Of a stretch of DNA of 64,000 nt, positions 26,647-35,754 are shown one piece after another. Each line of letters starts with the position of its first letter. Within the stretch, counting starts at the first letter, position 1. Location of the stretch: positions 1-64,000 of the forward strand of contig NZ_FNZG01000008.1 in NCBI RefSeq assembly GCF_900109195.1, in the 5' to 3' direction. The position numbers were made by a program, and so were the translations under genes. Source of the DNA: Pseudooceanicola nitratireducens (GTDB lineage Bacteria; Pseudomonadota; Alphaproteobacteria; Rhodobacterales; Rhodobacteraceae). A model generated the notes under the pieces. It saw nothing but the letters and a program-made list of their open reading frames with translations. It did no database searches and was not told the origin of the DNA.

Positions 26647-27246
26647 GTGGGATTGCGAGAGAAGCAAAAAGCGAGCAGAAATCGGGCAATCGTCGAAGCG
26701 GCGAGCCGTCTGTTCCAGGAATCCGGTTACGAGGCCGCGCGGATCGGACAGATCGCAGAGCTGGCCGAGGTTTCTGTTGGCACGCTATACAACTACTTCA
26801 AAAGCAAGGCGGATCTTCTTCTTGCCATTGTGTCGCTTGAGGTCGAAGAGGTGCTGCACCAGGGAAAAGCGGTGCTGGAGGAAGACCCCAAGACCGCCTC
26901 TGATGCGGTGTACCGGCTGGCTTCGATCTACTATGATCATTCGCTGGTCTACCTGACGAAAGAGATGTGGCGCACGGCCATGGCGCTGGCGATCCAGCAC
27001 CCCGACACGCCCTTTTCCGACCGCTATCACATGCTGGATGCAGCGCTGGCGCAGCAGGTGAAAGATCTTTGCGAAGGCCTGCGGGCGCGCGGGTTACTGT
27101 GCCCCGAGGTCGATCCTGACGCCCTGGGCGAGGCGCTTTTTCTTAGCATCAACGGGCTTTTCACGGCTTTCACCGTCTCGGACCAGATGACGCTTGAGGA
27201 TCTGCGCACCACAGTGGCGCGACATATCCGGGCGGTCTGCGGCTGA
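26647..27246 (+). CDS. TetR family regulator
   Basis: This regulator of about 199 residues has an N-terminal TetR helix-turn-helix (IVEAASRLFQESGYEAARIG, then VSVGTLYNYFKSKADLLLAI) and an alpha-helical ligand domain. GTG at 26647 is chosen because AGGAGA ends 7 bases upstream; an ATG about 100 bases upstream would add an unconserved basic segment and overlap the divergent promoter. It probably represses the facing polyamine import operon (inference from orientation). Confidence 0.83.
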   Translation: MGLREKQKASRNRAIVEAASRLFQESGYEAARIGQIAELAEVSVGTLYNYFKSKADLLLAIVSLEVEEVLHQGKAVLEEDPKTASDAVYRLASIYYDHSLVYLTKEMWRTAMALAIQHPDTPFSDRYHMLDAALAQQVKDLCEGLRARGLLCPEVDPDALGEALFLSINGLFTAFTVSDQMTLEDLRTTVARHIRAVCG

Positions 27247-27268
27247 TCCCTTCCCCGCCCCCCCTTGC

Positions 27269-27841
27269 CTAGAATGTCGGCGGGGTGCAGGCGCTGACCA
27301 ACACGCATTTCTCGGGGCCGACCTGACGGAAGCGGTGTGGCGCACGGCTGTCGAAATAATAGGCGTCCCCCGGTCCAAGGATCTTGCGTTCGGCACCCAC
27401 GGTAATTTCGACCCGGCCGGACAGGACGATCCCGCCCTCTTCACCCTCATGGCCATAAAGAACCCGGCCGGTGTCCGCGCCGATGTCATAGGTTTCGTAG
27501 AGAATCATCATCTGCCGCCCGAACAGAGTCGATCCCACTTGTTTCAGCGACAGCTTGCCCTTGCCGATCTCGGTCAGGTCCTCGGCGGCGTAGAAGCTGG
27601 TTTTTTCCGGCTCGGGCTGGAAGGCGAAGAATTCGGACAGGCTGATCGGGATGCCATCCAGAATGCGCCTCAATGCCCCGACCGAGGGGTTCATCTTGCC
27701 CGATTCAATCAGCGAGATGGTCGAGTTCGGCACCCCGGTCTGTTTCGCCAGCGTACGCTGCGAGACCCCGGCCCGTTCACGGACGGCGCGCAGTCTCAGG
27801 CCAAGTTCCTGATCCTCTCGGGCGCTGTTAGTGTTGTTCAT
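27269..27841 (-). CDS. XRE family regulator with cupin domain (PuuR-like)
   Basis: This 190-residue regulator has a Cro/C1 helix-turn-helix at about residues 12-66 (GLRLRAVRERAGVSQRTLAK, then VPNSTISLIESGKMNPSVG). A C-terminal cupin barrel contains EGGIVLSGRVEI and DAYYFDSRAPHRFRQVG. This architecture matches E. coli PuuR, which represses putrescine and GABA genes. It is divergent from gabT with about 145 bases between starts, consistent with control of gabTD. It converges with the TetR gene. Confidence 0.87.
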   Translation of the reverse strand: MNNTNSAREDQELGLRLRAVRERAGVSQRTLAKQTGVPNSTISLIESGKMNPSVGALRRILDGIPISLSEFFAFQPEPEKTSFYAAEDLTEIGKGKLSLKQVGSTLFGRQMMILYETYDIGADTGRVLYGHEGEEGGIVLSGRVEITVGAERKILGPGDAYYFDSRAPHRFRQVGPEKCVLVSACTPPTF

Positions 27842-27986
27842 TATTGATTAACTTTCGCATCCGGGCTTAATAAAATCATACAGTTGCGTCCTGAAAGAAA
27901 CAGACTTTCGCAAAAAATTCAACGTCATATCTTTCCGCGCATCGCAACAATCAGGGCCAGTGCGCCCTGCAGACAGGAAAAAGCCG

Positions 27987-29264
27987 ATGTTGAATGCCGA
28001 AATCTCCACCCGCCGCGATGCTGCCATTTCCCGCGGGGTCGGCATGCAGACTCAGGTCTATGTCGACCGCGCCCTGGGTGCCGAAGTCTGGGACGTCGAG
28101 GGCAAGCGCTATATCGACTTTGCCGCCGGGATCGCCGTGGTGAACACCGGCCATTGTCACCCCAAGGTGATGGAGGCCGTGCGCCGTCAGACAGAGTCCT
28201 TCACCCACACCTGCCATCAGGTGCTGCCCTATGAAAATTACATCCGTCTCGCCGAACGGCTGAACGAAAAAGTGCCGGGCGACTTCGACAAGAAGACCGT
28301 CTTTGTCACCACCGGCGCCGAGGCCGTTGAAAACGCAATCAAGGTCGCCCGCGCCGCGACCGGTCGCAATGCCATCATCGCCTTTGGCGGTGGCTTCCAC
28401 GGCCGGACCTTCATGGGGATGAGCCTGACCGGCAAGGTCGCGCCCTACAAGAAGGGCTTTGGCGCGATGATGCCCGACGTCTTCCACGTGCCTTTCCCGG
28501 TCGACCTGCACGGTGTGTCCACCGCCGACGCGCTGGCGGGGATCGAAAAGCTGTTCAAGGCCGACCTTGATCCCGACCGCGTGGCGGCGATCATTCTGGA
28601 ACCCGTGCAGGGCGAAGGCGGCTTCTATCCTGCCCCCGCCGATCTGATGCGCGGGCTGCGCAAGCTCTGCGACGCGCACGGCATCCTGCTGATCGCGGAT
28701 GAGGTGCAGACCGGCTTTGCCCGGACCGGCCATCTGTTCGCGATGGAGGGATATGACGTCGCCGCCGATATCACCACCATGGCCAAGGGTCTGGCCGGGG
28801 GTCTGCCGCTGGCCGCGCTGACCGGTCGGGCCGAGGTGATGGACGCTGCCGCGCCCGGCGGGCTGGGCGGCACCTACGGCGGCAACCCCCTGGGGATCGC
28901 CGCGGCCCATGCGGTGCTGGATGTGATCGAGGAAGAGGACTTGTGCAACCGCGCCAACGAACTGGGATCGCGGCTGAAACAGCGGCTGAATGCGATCCGC
29001 TCGCGCGTGCCGGAAATGGTCGACGTGCGCGGCCCCGGCTTCATGATTGCGGCCGAGTTCAACACCGCCGACGGCAAGGCCCCGAACCCCGAGATGACCA
29101 ATGCCATCCGGGCCGAGGCCCTGTCCCGCGGGCTCGTCCTGCTGACCTGCGGCGTCTATGGCAACGTGATCCGTTTCCTCGCGCCGCTAACCATCCCGGA
29201 CGCCATCTTTGCCGAGGCGCTGGATATTCTTGAGGCATCGATCGACGCCGTGAAAGGAGCCTGA
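27987..29264 (+). CDS. gabT: 4-aminobutyrate aminotransferase
   Basis: This 425-residue class III PLP aminotransferase transfers the amino group of GABA to 2-oxoglutarate, giving succinate semialdehyde and glutamate. It has VWDVEGKRYIDFAAGIAVVN near residue 40, NAIIAFGGGFHGRTF near 133, the ILLIADEVQTGFARTG segment near 237, and the PLP lysine in TMAKGLAGGLPLAA. ATG at 27987 follows AGGAAAA. It lies 1 base before gabD, with which it forms an operon. Related 5-aminovalerate or putrescine aminotransferases are less likely given gabD. Confidence 0.92.
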   Translation: MLNAEISTRRDAAISRGVGMQTQVYVDRALGAEVWDVEGKRYIDFAAGIAVVNTGHCHPKVMEAVRRQTESFTHTCHQVLPYENYIRLAERLNEKVPGDFDKKTVFVTTGAEAVENAIKVARAATGRNAIIAFGGGFHGRTFMGMSLTGKVAPYKKGFGAMMPDVFHVPFPVDLHGVSTADALAGIEKLFKADLDPDRVAAIILEPVQGEGGFYPAPADLMRGLRKLCDAHGILLIADEVQTGFARTGHLFAMEGYDVAADITTMAKGLAGGLPLAALTGRAEVMDAAAPGGLGGTYGGNPLGIAAAHAVLDVIEEEDLCNRANELGSRLKQRLNAIRSRVPEMVDVRGPGFMIAAEFNTADGKAPNPEMTNAIRAEALSRGLVLLTCGVYGNVIRFLAPLTIPDAIFAEALDILEASIDAVKGA

Positions 29265-29265
29265 G

Positions 29266-30735
29266 ATGAAGGATATGATGACCCTGACCCTAAAGGATCC
29301 AAGCCTTCTGGAAACCCGCGCCTATGTGAACGGCACCTGGATCACCGGGGACACGCAGTTTGACGTGTTCGACCCGGCCACCGGTCAGCTTGTGGCGTCG
29401 GTCGCGGATCTGGACGTTGTTGCGACGGCGCGGGCGGTGGATGCCGCCCATGCCGCCGGCCCCGGCTGGGCCGCCATGACCGGCAAGGAACGCGCCGCGA
29501 TCCTGCGCCGCTGGAACGATCTGATGATCGAGAACGCCGATGATCTGGCCACGATCCTGACCGCCGAGATGGGCAAACCCTGGGCCGAGGCGCGGGGCGA
29601 GATCCTTTATGGAGCGTCCTTCATCGAATGGTTCGCGGAAGAGGCCAAGCGCATCTATGGCGATGTCATTCCCGGCCACCAGCGCGACAAGCGGATCATG
29701 GTGCTGAAACAGCCCGTGGGCGTTGTCGGGTCGATCACGCCCTGGAACTTCCCCAATGCAATGATCGCGCGCAAGGTCGGTCCGGCCCTGGCCGCCGGCT
29801 GTACCTTTGTCGCGCGCCCGGCCGAACTGACGCCCTTGTCGGCGTTGGCCATGGCGGTTCTGGGCGAACGCGCGGGCCTTCCGGCGGGGGTGTTCAACGT
29901 GATCCCGTCGACCGATGCCTCGGGCGTGGGGAAGGAACTCTGCTCCAACCCCAGGGTGCGCAAGATCACCTTCACCGGGTCGACCCGCGTCGGCAAGATC
30001 CTGATGGAACAGGCCGCCGGCACTATCAAGAAGATGTCGCTGGAACTGGGCGGCAACGCCCCCTTCATCGTTTTTGACGACGCCGATCTGGACGCCGCGG
30101 TCGAGGGCGCGATGATCGCCAAGTTCCGCAACAACGGTCAGACCTGCGTCTGCGCCAACCGGATTTACGTGCAGTCCGGCATCTACGACGCTTTTGCCGA
30201 GAAGCTGACGCAGGCCGTCGGTCGGCTGAGTGTCGGCAACGGCTTTGCCGATGGCGTGACCACCGGCCCGCTGATCAACGAAGCCGCCGTGACCAAGGTC
30301 GAGGCGCATATCACCGATGCCGTCAGCAAGGGGGCCGAGGTCGCCCTGGGCGGCAACCGCTCGAACACCGGCGGCACCTTCTTTGCGCCCACGGTCCTGA
30401 CCGGCGTGACCCGCGACATGCTGGTCTGTCACGAAGAAACCTTCGGGCCCCTTGCGGCGCTGGTCCGGTTCGAGACCGAGGCCGAAGTCATCGACATGGC
30501 CAACGATAGCGAATTCGGCCTTGCGTCCTACTTCTACGCCAACGATCTGTCCCGCGTCTGGCGCGTGGCCGAGGCGCTGGAATCGGGCATGGTCGGCGTG
30601 AACACAGGGCTGATCTCGACCGAGGTGGCCCCTTTTGGCGGCATCAAGCAGTCCGGCCTGGGTCGCGAAGGGTCCAAATTCGGGATCGAGGATTTCTTGG
30701 AACTGAAAAACGTCTGTCTGGGCGGGATCTCCTGA
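29266..30735 (+). CDS. gabD: succinate-semialdehyde dehydrogenase
   Basis: This 489-residue aldehyde dehydrogenase oxidises succinate semialdehyde to succinate, completing GABA breakdown. The substrate/cofactor motif is ITPWNFPNAMIARKVGPALA (about residue 160). The catalytic base is in SLELGGNAPFIVFDDADLD (about 260) and the nucleophile in FRNNGQTCVCANRIYVQ (about 292). AAGGAG lies 7-8 bases before ATG 29266; later Met codons at positions 4 and 5 are alternatives. A terminator follows about 65 bases after the stop. Confidence 0.93.
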   Translation: MKDMMTLTLKDPSLLETRAYVNGTWITGDTQFDVFDPATGQLVASVADLDVVATARAVDAAHAAGPGWAAMTGKERAAILRRWNDLMIENADDLATILTAEMGKPWAEARGEILYGASFIEWFAEEAKRIYGDVIPGHQRDKRIMVLKQPVGVVGSITPWNFPNAMIARKVGPALAAGCTFVARPAELTPLSALAMAVLGERAGLPAGVFNVIPSTDASGVGKELCSNPRVRKITFTGSTRVGKILMEQAAGTIKKMSLELGGNAPFIVFDDADLDAAVEGAMIAKFRNNGQTCVCANRIYVQSGIYDAFAEKLTQAVGRLSVGNGFADGVTTGPLINEAAVTKVEAHITDAVSKGAEVALGGNRSNTGGTFFAPTVLTGVTRDMLVCHEETFGPLAALVRFETEAEVIDMANDSEFGLASYFYANDLSRVWRVAEALESGMVGVNTGLISTEVAPFGGIKQSGLGREGSKFGIEDFLELKNVCLGGIS

Positions 30736-30801
30736 TAGGGCAGACTTTTTTGCGTCGGACCACAAACGGTCCAACGTCATCATGTCTGATCTGAAAAGCA
30801 C

Positions 30802-30831
30802 GGGGCGGCGCATCATTGCGCCGTCCTTTTT
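30802..30831 (+). terminator. Rho-independent terminator after gabTD
   Basis: A 10-base stem (GGGGCGGCGC at 30802-30811, GCGCCGTCCT at 30818-30827, with two G-U pairs) encloses a 6-base loop. A T-run at 30827-30831 follows. Confidence 0.85.
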
Positions 30832-30873
30832 CATGGACCGTGGTCGTTTCGCCCCAGGCCCCTAGGCAGGGCT

Positions 30874-31209
30874 TCATCGGCCGGCTGCGGGCACTGGCAG
30901 GCGACAGGCACATATAGCCAGAAAACCCTTGCCGAATGCTTTACAACCGGCAGATCTGACAGCCCTTTGGAAGTCACCCGGGGCGCGTTGCAGGTAGCCC
31001 TGCCCCCCGTTCTGCATTTCCGTTTGGTCGCGACGCCAGACCTCGGAGCTGCTGGCCTCGCCCTGGCTGGCGACACCCAGACAATAGCTATCAAAGGGCA
31101 GGTCTTGTGTGTTGAGCCAGACAATCGTGTGCTGGACCCAGCCGCTTGGCCGGTCCGTGCGAATGACAATGAGTTCGCCCGCGACCTTCAGGCGGGACGT
31201 ACCTGACAT
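30874..31209 (-). CDS. hypothetical protein, doubtful
   Basis: This is an open frame of about 111 residues beginning MSGTSRLKVAGELIVIRTD. Residues 1-60 look like a plausible compact domain (WVQHTIVWLNTQDLPFDSYC). The C-terminal third is Cys/Arg-rich and less protein-like, so it may be a decayed or frameshifted gene. A longer version would run back through the adhC terminator and was not accepted. I recognise no family, and there is no strong ribosome-binding site. Confidence 0.3.
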   Translation of the reverse strand: MSGTSRLKVAGELIVIRTDRPSGWVQHTIVWLNTQDLPFDSYCLGVASQGEASSSEVWRRDQTEMQNGGQGYLQRAPGDFQRAVRSAGCKAFGKGFLAICACRLPVPAAGR

Positions 31210-31298
31210 CACATCGCTTTCGATTTTGGAAGCTGCGCAGTTCAGGATGAGCAGCTGCGGCGTTGCATTGTCCGGACGCGCACCATCCGCTTCAATCG

Positions 31299-31330
31299 AA
31301 AAAGCCCGACCCAGGAAGGGTCGGGCTTTT
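31299..31330 (-). terminator. Rho-independent terminator after adhC
   Basis: The arms AAAAAGCCCGACCC (31299-31312) and GGGTCGGGCTTTT (31318-31330) pair around AGGAA. On the minus strand the hairpin ends in five U residues, downstream of the adhC stop. Confidence 0.88.
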
Positions 31331-31446
31331 CTGTTTGTGCAATCCGTCGGGCCGATCAGATTGCCGAATAATTCTTGGCAATCATTACCTTCGGTCTTGG
31401 TTGCGCGATCAAGTGTCAAACACTGGGTATCGCGGAGCCAGATGGA

Positions 31447-32574
31447 TCAAAAGAGCACCACGGACCGGATGCTTTCGCCTGCATGCATCAGGTCGAAGCC
31501 CTTGTTGATGTCTTCCAATCGCAAGGTGTGGGTGATCATCGGGTCGATCTCGATCTTGCCGTCCATATACCAGTCGACGATCTTGGGGACGTCGGTCCGG
31601 CCACGGGCACCACCGAAGGCAGAGCCTTTCCAGGTACGGCCAGTCACCAGCTGGAACGGGCGGGTCGAAATCTCGGCACCGGCAGGTGCAACGCCGATAA
31701 CGATCGACTGACCCCAGCCGCGATGCGTGCACTCCAGGGCCTGGCGCATCACATTGACGTTGCCCGTGCAATCGAAGCTGTAGTCGGCACCACCGATCGG
31801 GTCCAAGGGTGTCTTGGTCAGGTTGATGATTTCATCGACCACGTTCTCGACGTTCTTGGGGTTGATGAAATGGGTCATGCCGAAATGCTCGGCCATTTCA
31901 CGCTTGGCGTCGTTCAGATCGACGCCGATGATCATGTCAGCACCGGCCATACGCAGGCCCTGAAGCACGTTCAGGCCGATACCGCCCAAGCCGAAGACCA
32001 CGGCAGTCGCGCCAAGCTCCACCTTTGCGGTGTAGTTCACCGCACCGATACCGGTGGTCACGCCGCAGCCGACATAGCAGATCTTGTCAAAGGGCGCGTC
32101 CTCACGGACCTTGGCGACCGAGATTTCCGGAAGAACCGTGTGGTTCGCAAAGGTCGAGCAGCCCATGTAGTGGTAGATCGGGGTGCCATCCAGCATGGAA
32201 AAGCGGGTGGTGCCGTCAGGCATCAGGCCCTTGCCCTGGGTTGCACGGATGGCGTGGCACATATTGGTCTTGCCCGACAGGCAGGACGCACATTCACGGC
32301 ATTCGGGCGTGTAGAGCGGAATGACATGGTCGCCCGGCTTGACCGACGTCACGCCTTCGCCGACTTCCAGCACGATCCCGGCGCCCTCATGGCCCAGGAT
32401 GGCCGGGAAAACGCCCTCGGGATCGGCACCCGACAGGGTGAATTCGTCGGTGTGACAGATGCCGGTGGCCTTGATCTCGATCAGAACCTCACCGGCTTTG
32501 GGGCCTTCAAGATTGACCTCCATAACTTCGAGCGGTTTGCCTGCCTCGAGGGCGACTGCGGCACGTGTTCTCAT
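31447..32574 (-). CDS. adhC: S-(hydroxymethyl)glutathione dehydrogenase / class III alcohol dehydrogenase
   Basis: This 375-residue zinc medium-chain dehydrogenase oxidises the glutathione adduct of formaldehyde with NAD. It has the catalytic zinc motif [32 protein letters not shown], and the structural zinc cysteines in [17 protein letters not shown]. The nucleotide fold is [17 protein letters not shown] 32574 ([12 protein letters not shown]) is the family start; an adjacent ATG one codon earlier is possible. It is transcribed away from the NdmA-like demethylase 0.8 kb to the right, and N-demethylation releases formaldehyde. S-formylglutathione hydrolase is not in the window. Confidence 0.93.
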   Translation of the reverse strand: MRTRAAVALEAGKPLEVMEVNLEGPKAGEVLIEIKATGICHTDEFTLSGADPEGVFPAILGHEGAGIVLEVGEGVTSVKPGDHVIPLYTPECRECASCLSGKTNMCHAIRATQGKGLMPDGTTRFSMLDGTPIYHYMGCSTFANHTVLPEISVAKVREDAPFDKICYVGCGVTTGIGAVNYTAKVELGATAVVFGLGGIGLNVLQGLRMAGADMIIGVDLNDAKREMAEHFGMTHFINPKNVENVVDEIINLTKTPLDPIGGADYSFDCTGNVNVMRQALECTHRGWGQSIVIGVAPAGAEISTRPFQLVTGRTWKGSAFGGARGRTDVPKIVDWYMDGKIEIDPMITHTLRLEDINKGFDLMHAGESIRSVVLF

Positions 32575-33339
32575 CATCTGTTCCTTCGTTCCATGCCTGT
32601 CCATCGAAGCAGGGCAAGCGATCTTTGTGTGTTAAAGACGCTGGCGAAGCCTCACAAAGCGCGAGGATCGAGACTTCGCTCTGTCTGGCGGTAGAGGTCA
32701 GAAGTACCAGACGCGTCTTGCTGGGCAGGGTTAATGAATAAGATCATTCAGAGTTCAATCGAGACGGTTTATCTGGACTTGTCGTTCAGAAAATTGAACG
32801 CACTTTGCTGCGGGGCGTGAAGGCTGCCCCCGACCCGGGCTTCCCGGGGGAGACCGAATGCCGGCGCGGTCACAGGCAACGTCAACATCCAGTCGGTTGT
32901 TGAAGGCAGGATTCTCGTCCCGGACATGAGCGATTTCCCGATCGCCCAGACTTTGTGCAATGCGTCCGTGCCAGGTCCAATTCACAGGGAAAAATCGGGG
33001 CTGCACCGTTGTTCGACGGATGATCCAGGGCACGTTTCGGTGCCACAGATCCCGCTGCGGCCGTCGCATGCTGGATGCAATACTTAACGAACCCGGCCCC
33101 GAGGCAACGACTCTCCCGGCAGGAGCCGAATAACCCTCAACCTACTGACAAGCTTAGACTTTATCAGCTCCGATCGGACATCGCCGGCTCTTCTGATACG
33201 AGGGACTTTGAAACACCCAACGGAACATGTCGCGAATTTTGGACACCTTGTTCACATATTATCTCTGTGATGCGACGACATCTTGGACCGACACTGAAGG
33301 CCTATTCTATGCAGCTAAAGCTACAGAAGGAATGCCTGT
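32575..33339. other. 765-base gap between adhC and the NdmA-like gene
   Basis: No convincing gene is present. Minus-strand open frames in 32755-33069 have arginine-rich translations that could be a worn-out coding fragment, but I recognise no family. The 3' part (33240-33339) is the leader of the demethylase gene. The gap must hold the divergent promoters. Confidence 0.5.
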
Positions 33340-34419
33340 ATGAGCGCACGCCCCTTGATCGAGAACATGGAATTTCTCCGCCATTTCTGGCACCCGGTCG
33401 CGACCCTTGATGAATTCGAGCAAGCCCATGCCCTGGGTAATGGACCCATGGCCGTTACCCTTCTTGAAGAAAAGATCGTTATTGCACGTCTCGACGGCAA
33501 AATGGTCGCGATGAAGGATCAATGTGTCCATCGTTCGGCAAGACTGTCCGGCGGACAAGTTCAGGGTGACCAGCTTCAGTGTCCCTACCATGGCTGGATG
33601 TTCAATGCCGAAGGCAAGTGCACGCACATGCCCGCCTGCCCGACGCAGAAGATTTCCTCGCGCGCGAAGGTTCCGAGCTATCAGTGCGACCTGAAATACG
33701 GCCTGATCTGGGTCCGCCTGGACAGCTCCTGGGATGTGACGGAAATCCCGTACTTCAGTGTCGCCGATGATCCGAACATGAAGATCGTCGTGCAAGAGCC
33801 CTACTGGTGGAACGCCAGCGCCCCGCGCCGTTGGGAAAACTTCACGGACTTTTCGCACTTTGCATTCGTGCACCCGGGCACCCTGTTCGATCCGAACAAC
33901 GCCGAGCCGCCGATCGTGCCGATCGACCGCGTGAAAGGTCAGCTGCGTTTCGTCTACGATACGCCTCCGGGCATGGATGTCCCCGATCAGGCACCGATCG
34001 GCAACTTCACCTACCACTGCAGCATGCCGTTCACGATCAACCTCGCGGTTCAGAAATACGTGGGCAACAGCCTTCACGTCCTCTTCAACGTGTCCTGCCC
34101 GATCAACGCCAAGCAGACGAAGAACTTCCTGATCTTCGCACGCGAAAAGAGCCTGAACGATTCGGATCATCCCCACATCGCCTTCAACGATCTGGTCTTT
34201 GCCGAAGACCAGCCTGTCATTGAATCGCAGTGGCCCGAAGAGATCTACGATGACGAACTGTCGGTCGTGACTGACAAGATCTCGATCCAATATCGGAAAT
34301 GGATCAAGGAACTGGAACAGGCCCACGCACAGGGCAAGGAAGCTTTTGAGAAGGCCCTTCTGTCGCCTGTTGTGGAGAGCGATCGCCCGCATCCTGAACT
34401 GCAAGCGGCCGCGAGCTGA
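33340..34419 (+). CDS. NdmA-like Rieske N-demethylase oxygenase
   Basis: This 359-residue Rieske non-heme iron oxygenase ligates its 2Fe-2S cluster with C62, H64, C81 and H84 (QCVHR ... CPYHGW). The mononuclear iron site includes H173 and H178 in ENFTDFSHFAFVHPG. As I remember it, Pseudomonas putida NdmA (caffeine N1-demethylase) shares FLRHFWHPV near the start and long blocks such as HPGTLFDPNNAEPPIVP and SLHVLFNVSCP. The predicted reaction is NADH/O2-dependent removal of a purine N-methyl group as formaldehyde, probably at N1. Electrons would come from the reductase at 60.7 kb. Three small co-directional genes follow. Confidence 0.87.
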   Translation: MSARPLIENMEFLRHFWHPVATLDEFEQAHALGNGPMAVTLLEEKIVIARLDGKMVAMKDQCVHRSARLSGGQVQGDQLQCPYHGWMFNAEGKCTHMPACPTQKISSRAKVPSYQCDLKYGLIWVRLDSSWDVTEIPYFSVADDPNMKIVVQEPYWWNASAPRRWENFTDFSHFAFVHPGTLFDPNNAEPPIVPIDRVKGQLRFVYDTPPGMDVPDQAPIGNFTYHCSMPFTINLAVQKYVGNSLHVLFNVSCPINAKQTKNFLIFAREKSLNDSDHPHIAFNDLVFAEDQPVIESQWPEEIYDDELSVVTDKISIQYRKWIKELEQAHAQGKEAFEKALLSPVVESDRPHPELQAAAS

Positions 34420-34442
34420 TACGGCAGACAGGAGGTATCCCA

Positions 34443-34763
34443 TTGCCAGTCCATTTTTTGACGAGTTCTCCCGAAGCGCTGCTTCGGGAGTTCAATCAGA
34501 GGATCGTCCAAGAAGACGATTGGGGGAAGGCCGACGGCTGGCTGCTGCAAGAGGGCAATGCCTTCTACCAGCATGCTGAAGACGTGTCCGACATCGGTGC
34601 AAGGCTCGTGCCGAGCATGGATGCGGACACGCTGTCCTTCGAGCTTCAGGCCAACGCCGGCAAGACCGTCCCGCTTGACGTGATCAAGCTGTACCATACC
34701 AGGCTGGTGGAAACCTTCCTCCGCTGGATGGACGTCCGCTTTGACGAAATTCGACTGAACTGA
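34443..34763 (+). CDS. hypothetical protein downstream of the NdmA-like gene
   Basis: This soluble acidic protein of about 106 residues starts at TTG 34443, supported by AGGAGG at 34430-34435. It opens PVHFLTSSPEALLREFNQ and ends FLRWMDVRFDEIRLN. It is predicted mostly helical, with no membrane segment and no Cys cluster. I recognise no family. It begins 23 bases after the demethylase stop and is co-directional with two further small genes, so it is probably an accessory of the demethylase or of substrate handling (inference). Confidence 0.65.
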   Translation: MPVHFLTSSPEALLREFNQRIVQEDDWGKADGWLLQEGNAFYQHAEDVSDIGARLVPSMDADTLSFELQANAGKTVPLDVIKLYHTRLVETFLRWMDVRFDEIRLN

Positions 34764-34814
34764 ACAGTCACGATTCCCGTCAGACGGATCGCATTGGAAC
34801 GGAAAGGAAGAAAG

Positions 34815-35165
34815 TTGGCCCTGTACTTGAAAACCAGCGAACCCGAGAAGGTTATGCAGGCCTTCAAAGCTTCGGTCGGAGATATCGACCAACCCCATGA
34901 CGGCGCAAGATGGCTTCGACCGAAGGACTCGGAGTACATCACGCATGCGGATCCGGAATGGGCCTATAAGTCCTGGGTGCTGCCCAGTGTCCGCCAGGGA
35001 GCACTGTTGTTCAACATCATCAGACCCGAGGACCGTTACGTTTCGGTGAAAGCCTACGCTGCTTATCACGCCGAACTGGTCGGCACGCTGATGGACGCCG
35101 GACTAGCGCAGCCCCTGGACATCAAGATGTCGTCGCGATGCGCCGACGGTGACCTGAATGCTTGA
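34815..35165 (+). CDS. hypothetical protein in the NdmA-like operon
   Basis: This protein of about 116 residues probably starts at TTG 34815, with AAGGAAG at 34804-34810; upstream codons in frame lack a ribosome site. It begins ALYLKTSEPEKVMQAFKAS and contains two Trp/Tyr-rich stretches (THADPEWAYKSWVL and RPEDRYVSVKAYAAYHAEL). No known domain is recognised. Its stop overlaps the following VOC-family gene, which supports translation as part of the operon. The C-terminus carries one Cys that is unlikely to bind metal alone. Confidence 0.6.
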   Translation: MALYLKTSEPEKVMQAFKASVGDIDQPHDGARWLRPKDSEYITHADPEWAYKSWVLPSVRQGALLFNIIRPEDRYVSVKAYAAYHAELVGTLMDAGLAQPLDIKMSSRCADGDLNA

Positions 35166-35643
35166 TCACAAAAGGAGCACGTTCACCCCCATGACGAGTG
35201 CCAGCAAGTTCCGGCCCATGCACAACATCTTCTGCGAGGATGTTGAAAACCAGATGCAGTTCTACGCTGCAATCTTGGGGTGGAACCCCATTCCCGAATA
35301 TTTTTCGCCCATTTACCGGGTCTTGCAGAACGGCGACTTCCAGCTCGCCTTCAATGGCGACCCGGCTTATGAGCTTCTGGGACTGAAGGGTCGCAAGAGA
35401 CGACGCAGGACGCCATCTTCCCTGATCAACACCATGGTCACCTTCATGGTTGATGACTGGACCACGGTCGACGAAATCGCCGCGAAGGTGCCTGAACTGG
35501 GCGGGTCGATCGTGCAGGGTCCGTTTGCGACCTATTACGGACAATGGCAGCTGGTCTTCAACGATCCAGAATTCAACGTTGCTCGCATCACGGCCATGAG
35601 CCTTCCCGAAGGCGTCGAAATTCCGGTAGTCACCTTCGATTGA
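35158..35643 (+). CDS. VOC (glyoxalase/bleomycin resistance) superfamily protein
   Basis: This protein of up to 161 residues has a vicinal-oxygen-chelate fold. RPMHNIFCEDVENQMQFYAA is the typical first beta-alpha unit, and TMVTFMVDDWTTVDEIAAKV with GPFATYYGQWQLVFNDPE is the second half. The ATG at 35158 overlaps the previous stop; a start at 35191 (MTSASKFRPMHN) is an alternative. Members include glyoxalases and ring-cleaving dioxygenases, but the substrate here is unknown. It closes the NdmA-like operon, before a strong terminator. Confidence 0.75.
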   Translation: MLDHKRSTFTPMTSASKFRPMHNIFCEDVENQMQFYAAILGWNPIPEYFSPIYRVLQNGDFQLAFNGDPAYELLGLKGRKRRRRTPSSLINTMVTFMVDDWTTVDEIAAKVPELGGSIVQGPFATYYGQWQLVFNDPEFNVARITAMSLPEGVEIPVVTFD

Positions 35644-35724
35644 AGTCTGGCGTCCGAACGCAGACTAACCGCGGGTGGACAAAACACCGGACCGAAAACG
35701 ATCATACACCTTCCAGCAAGATCC

Positions 35725-35754
35725 AGCCGCGCCTTCGGGCGCGGCTTCCTTTTT
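35725..35754 (+). terminator. Rho-independent terminator of the NdmA-like operon
   Basis: Perfect 9-base arms AGCCGCGCC (35725-35733) and GGCGCGGCT (35738-35746) enclose a TTCG tetraloop. TCC and five T residues follow. Confidence 0.9.

Noticed and set aside
29290-30834. 514-codon open frame on the minus strand
   Set aside because: It is antisense to gabD and crosses the terminator; no protein features.
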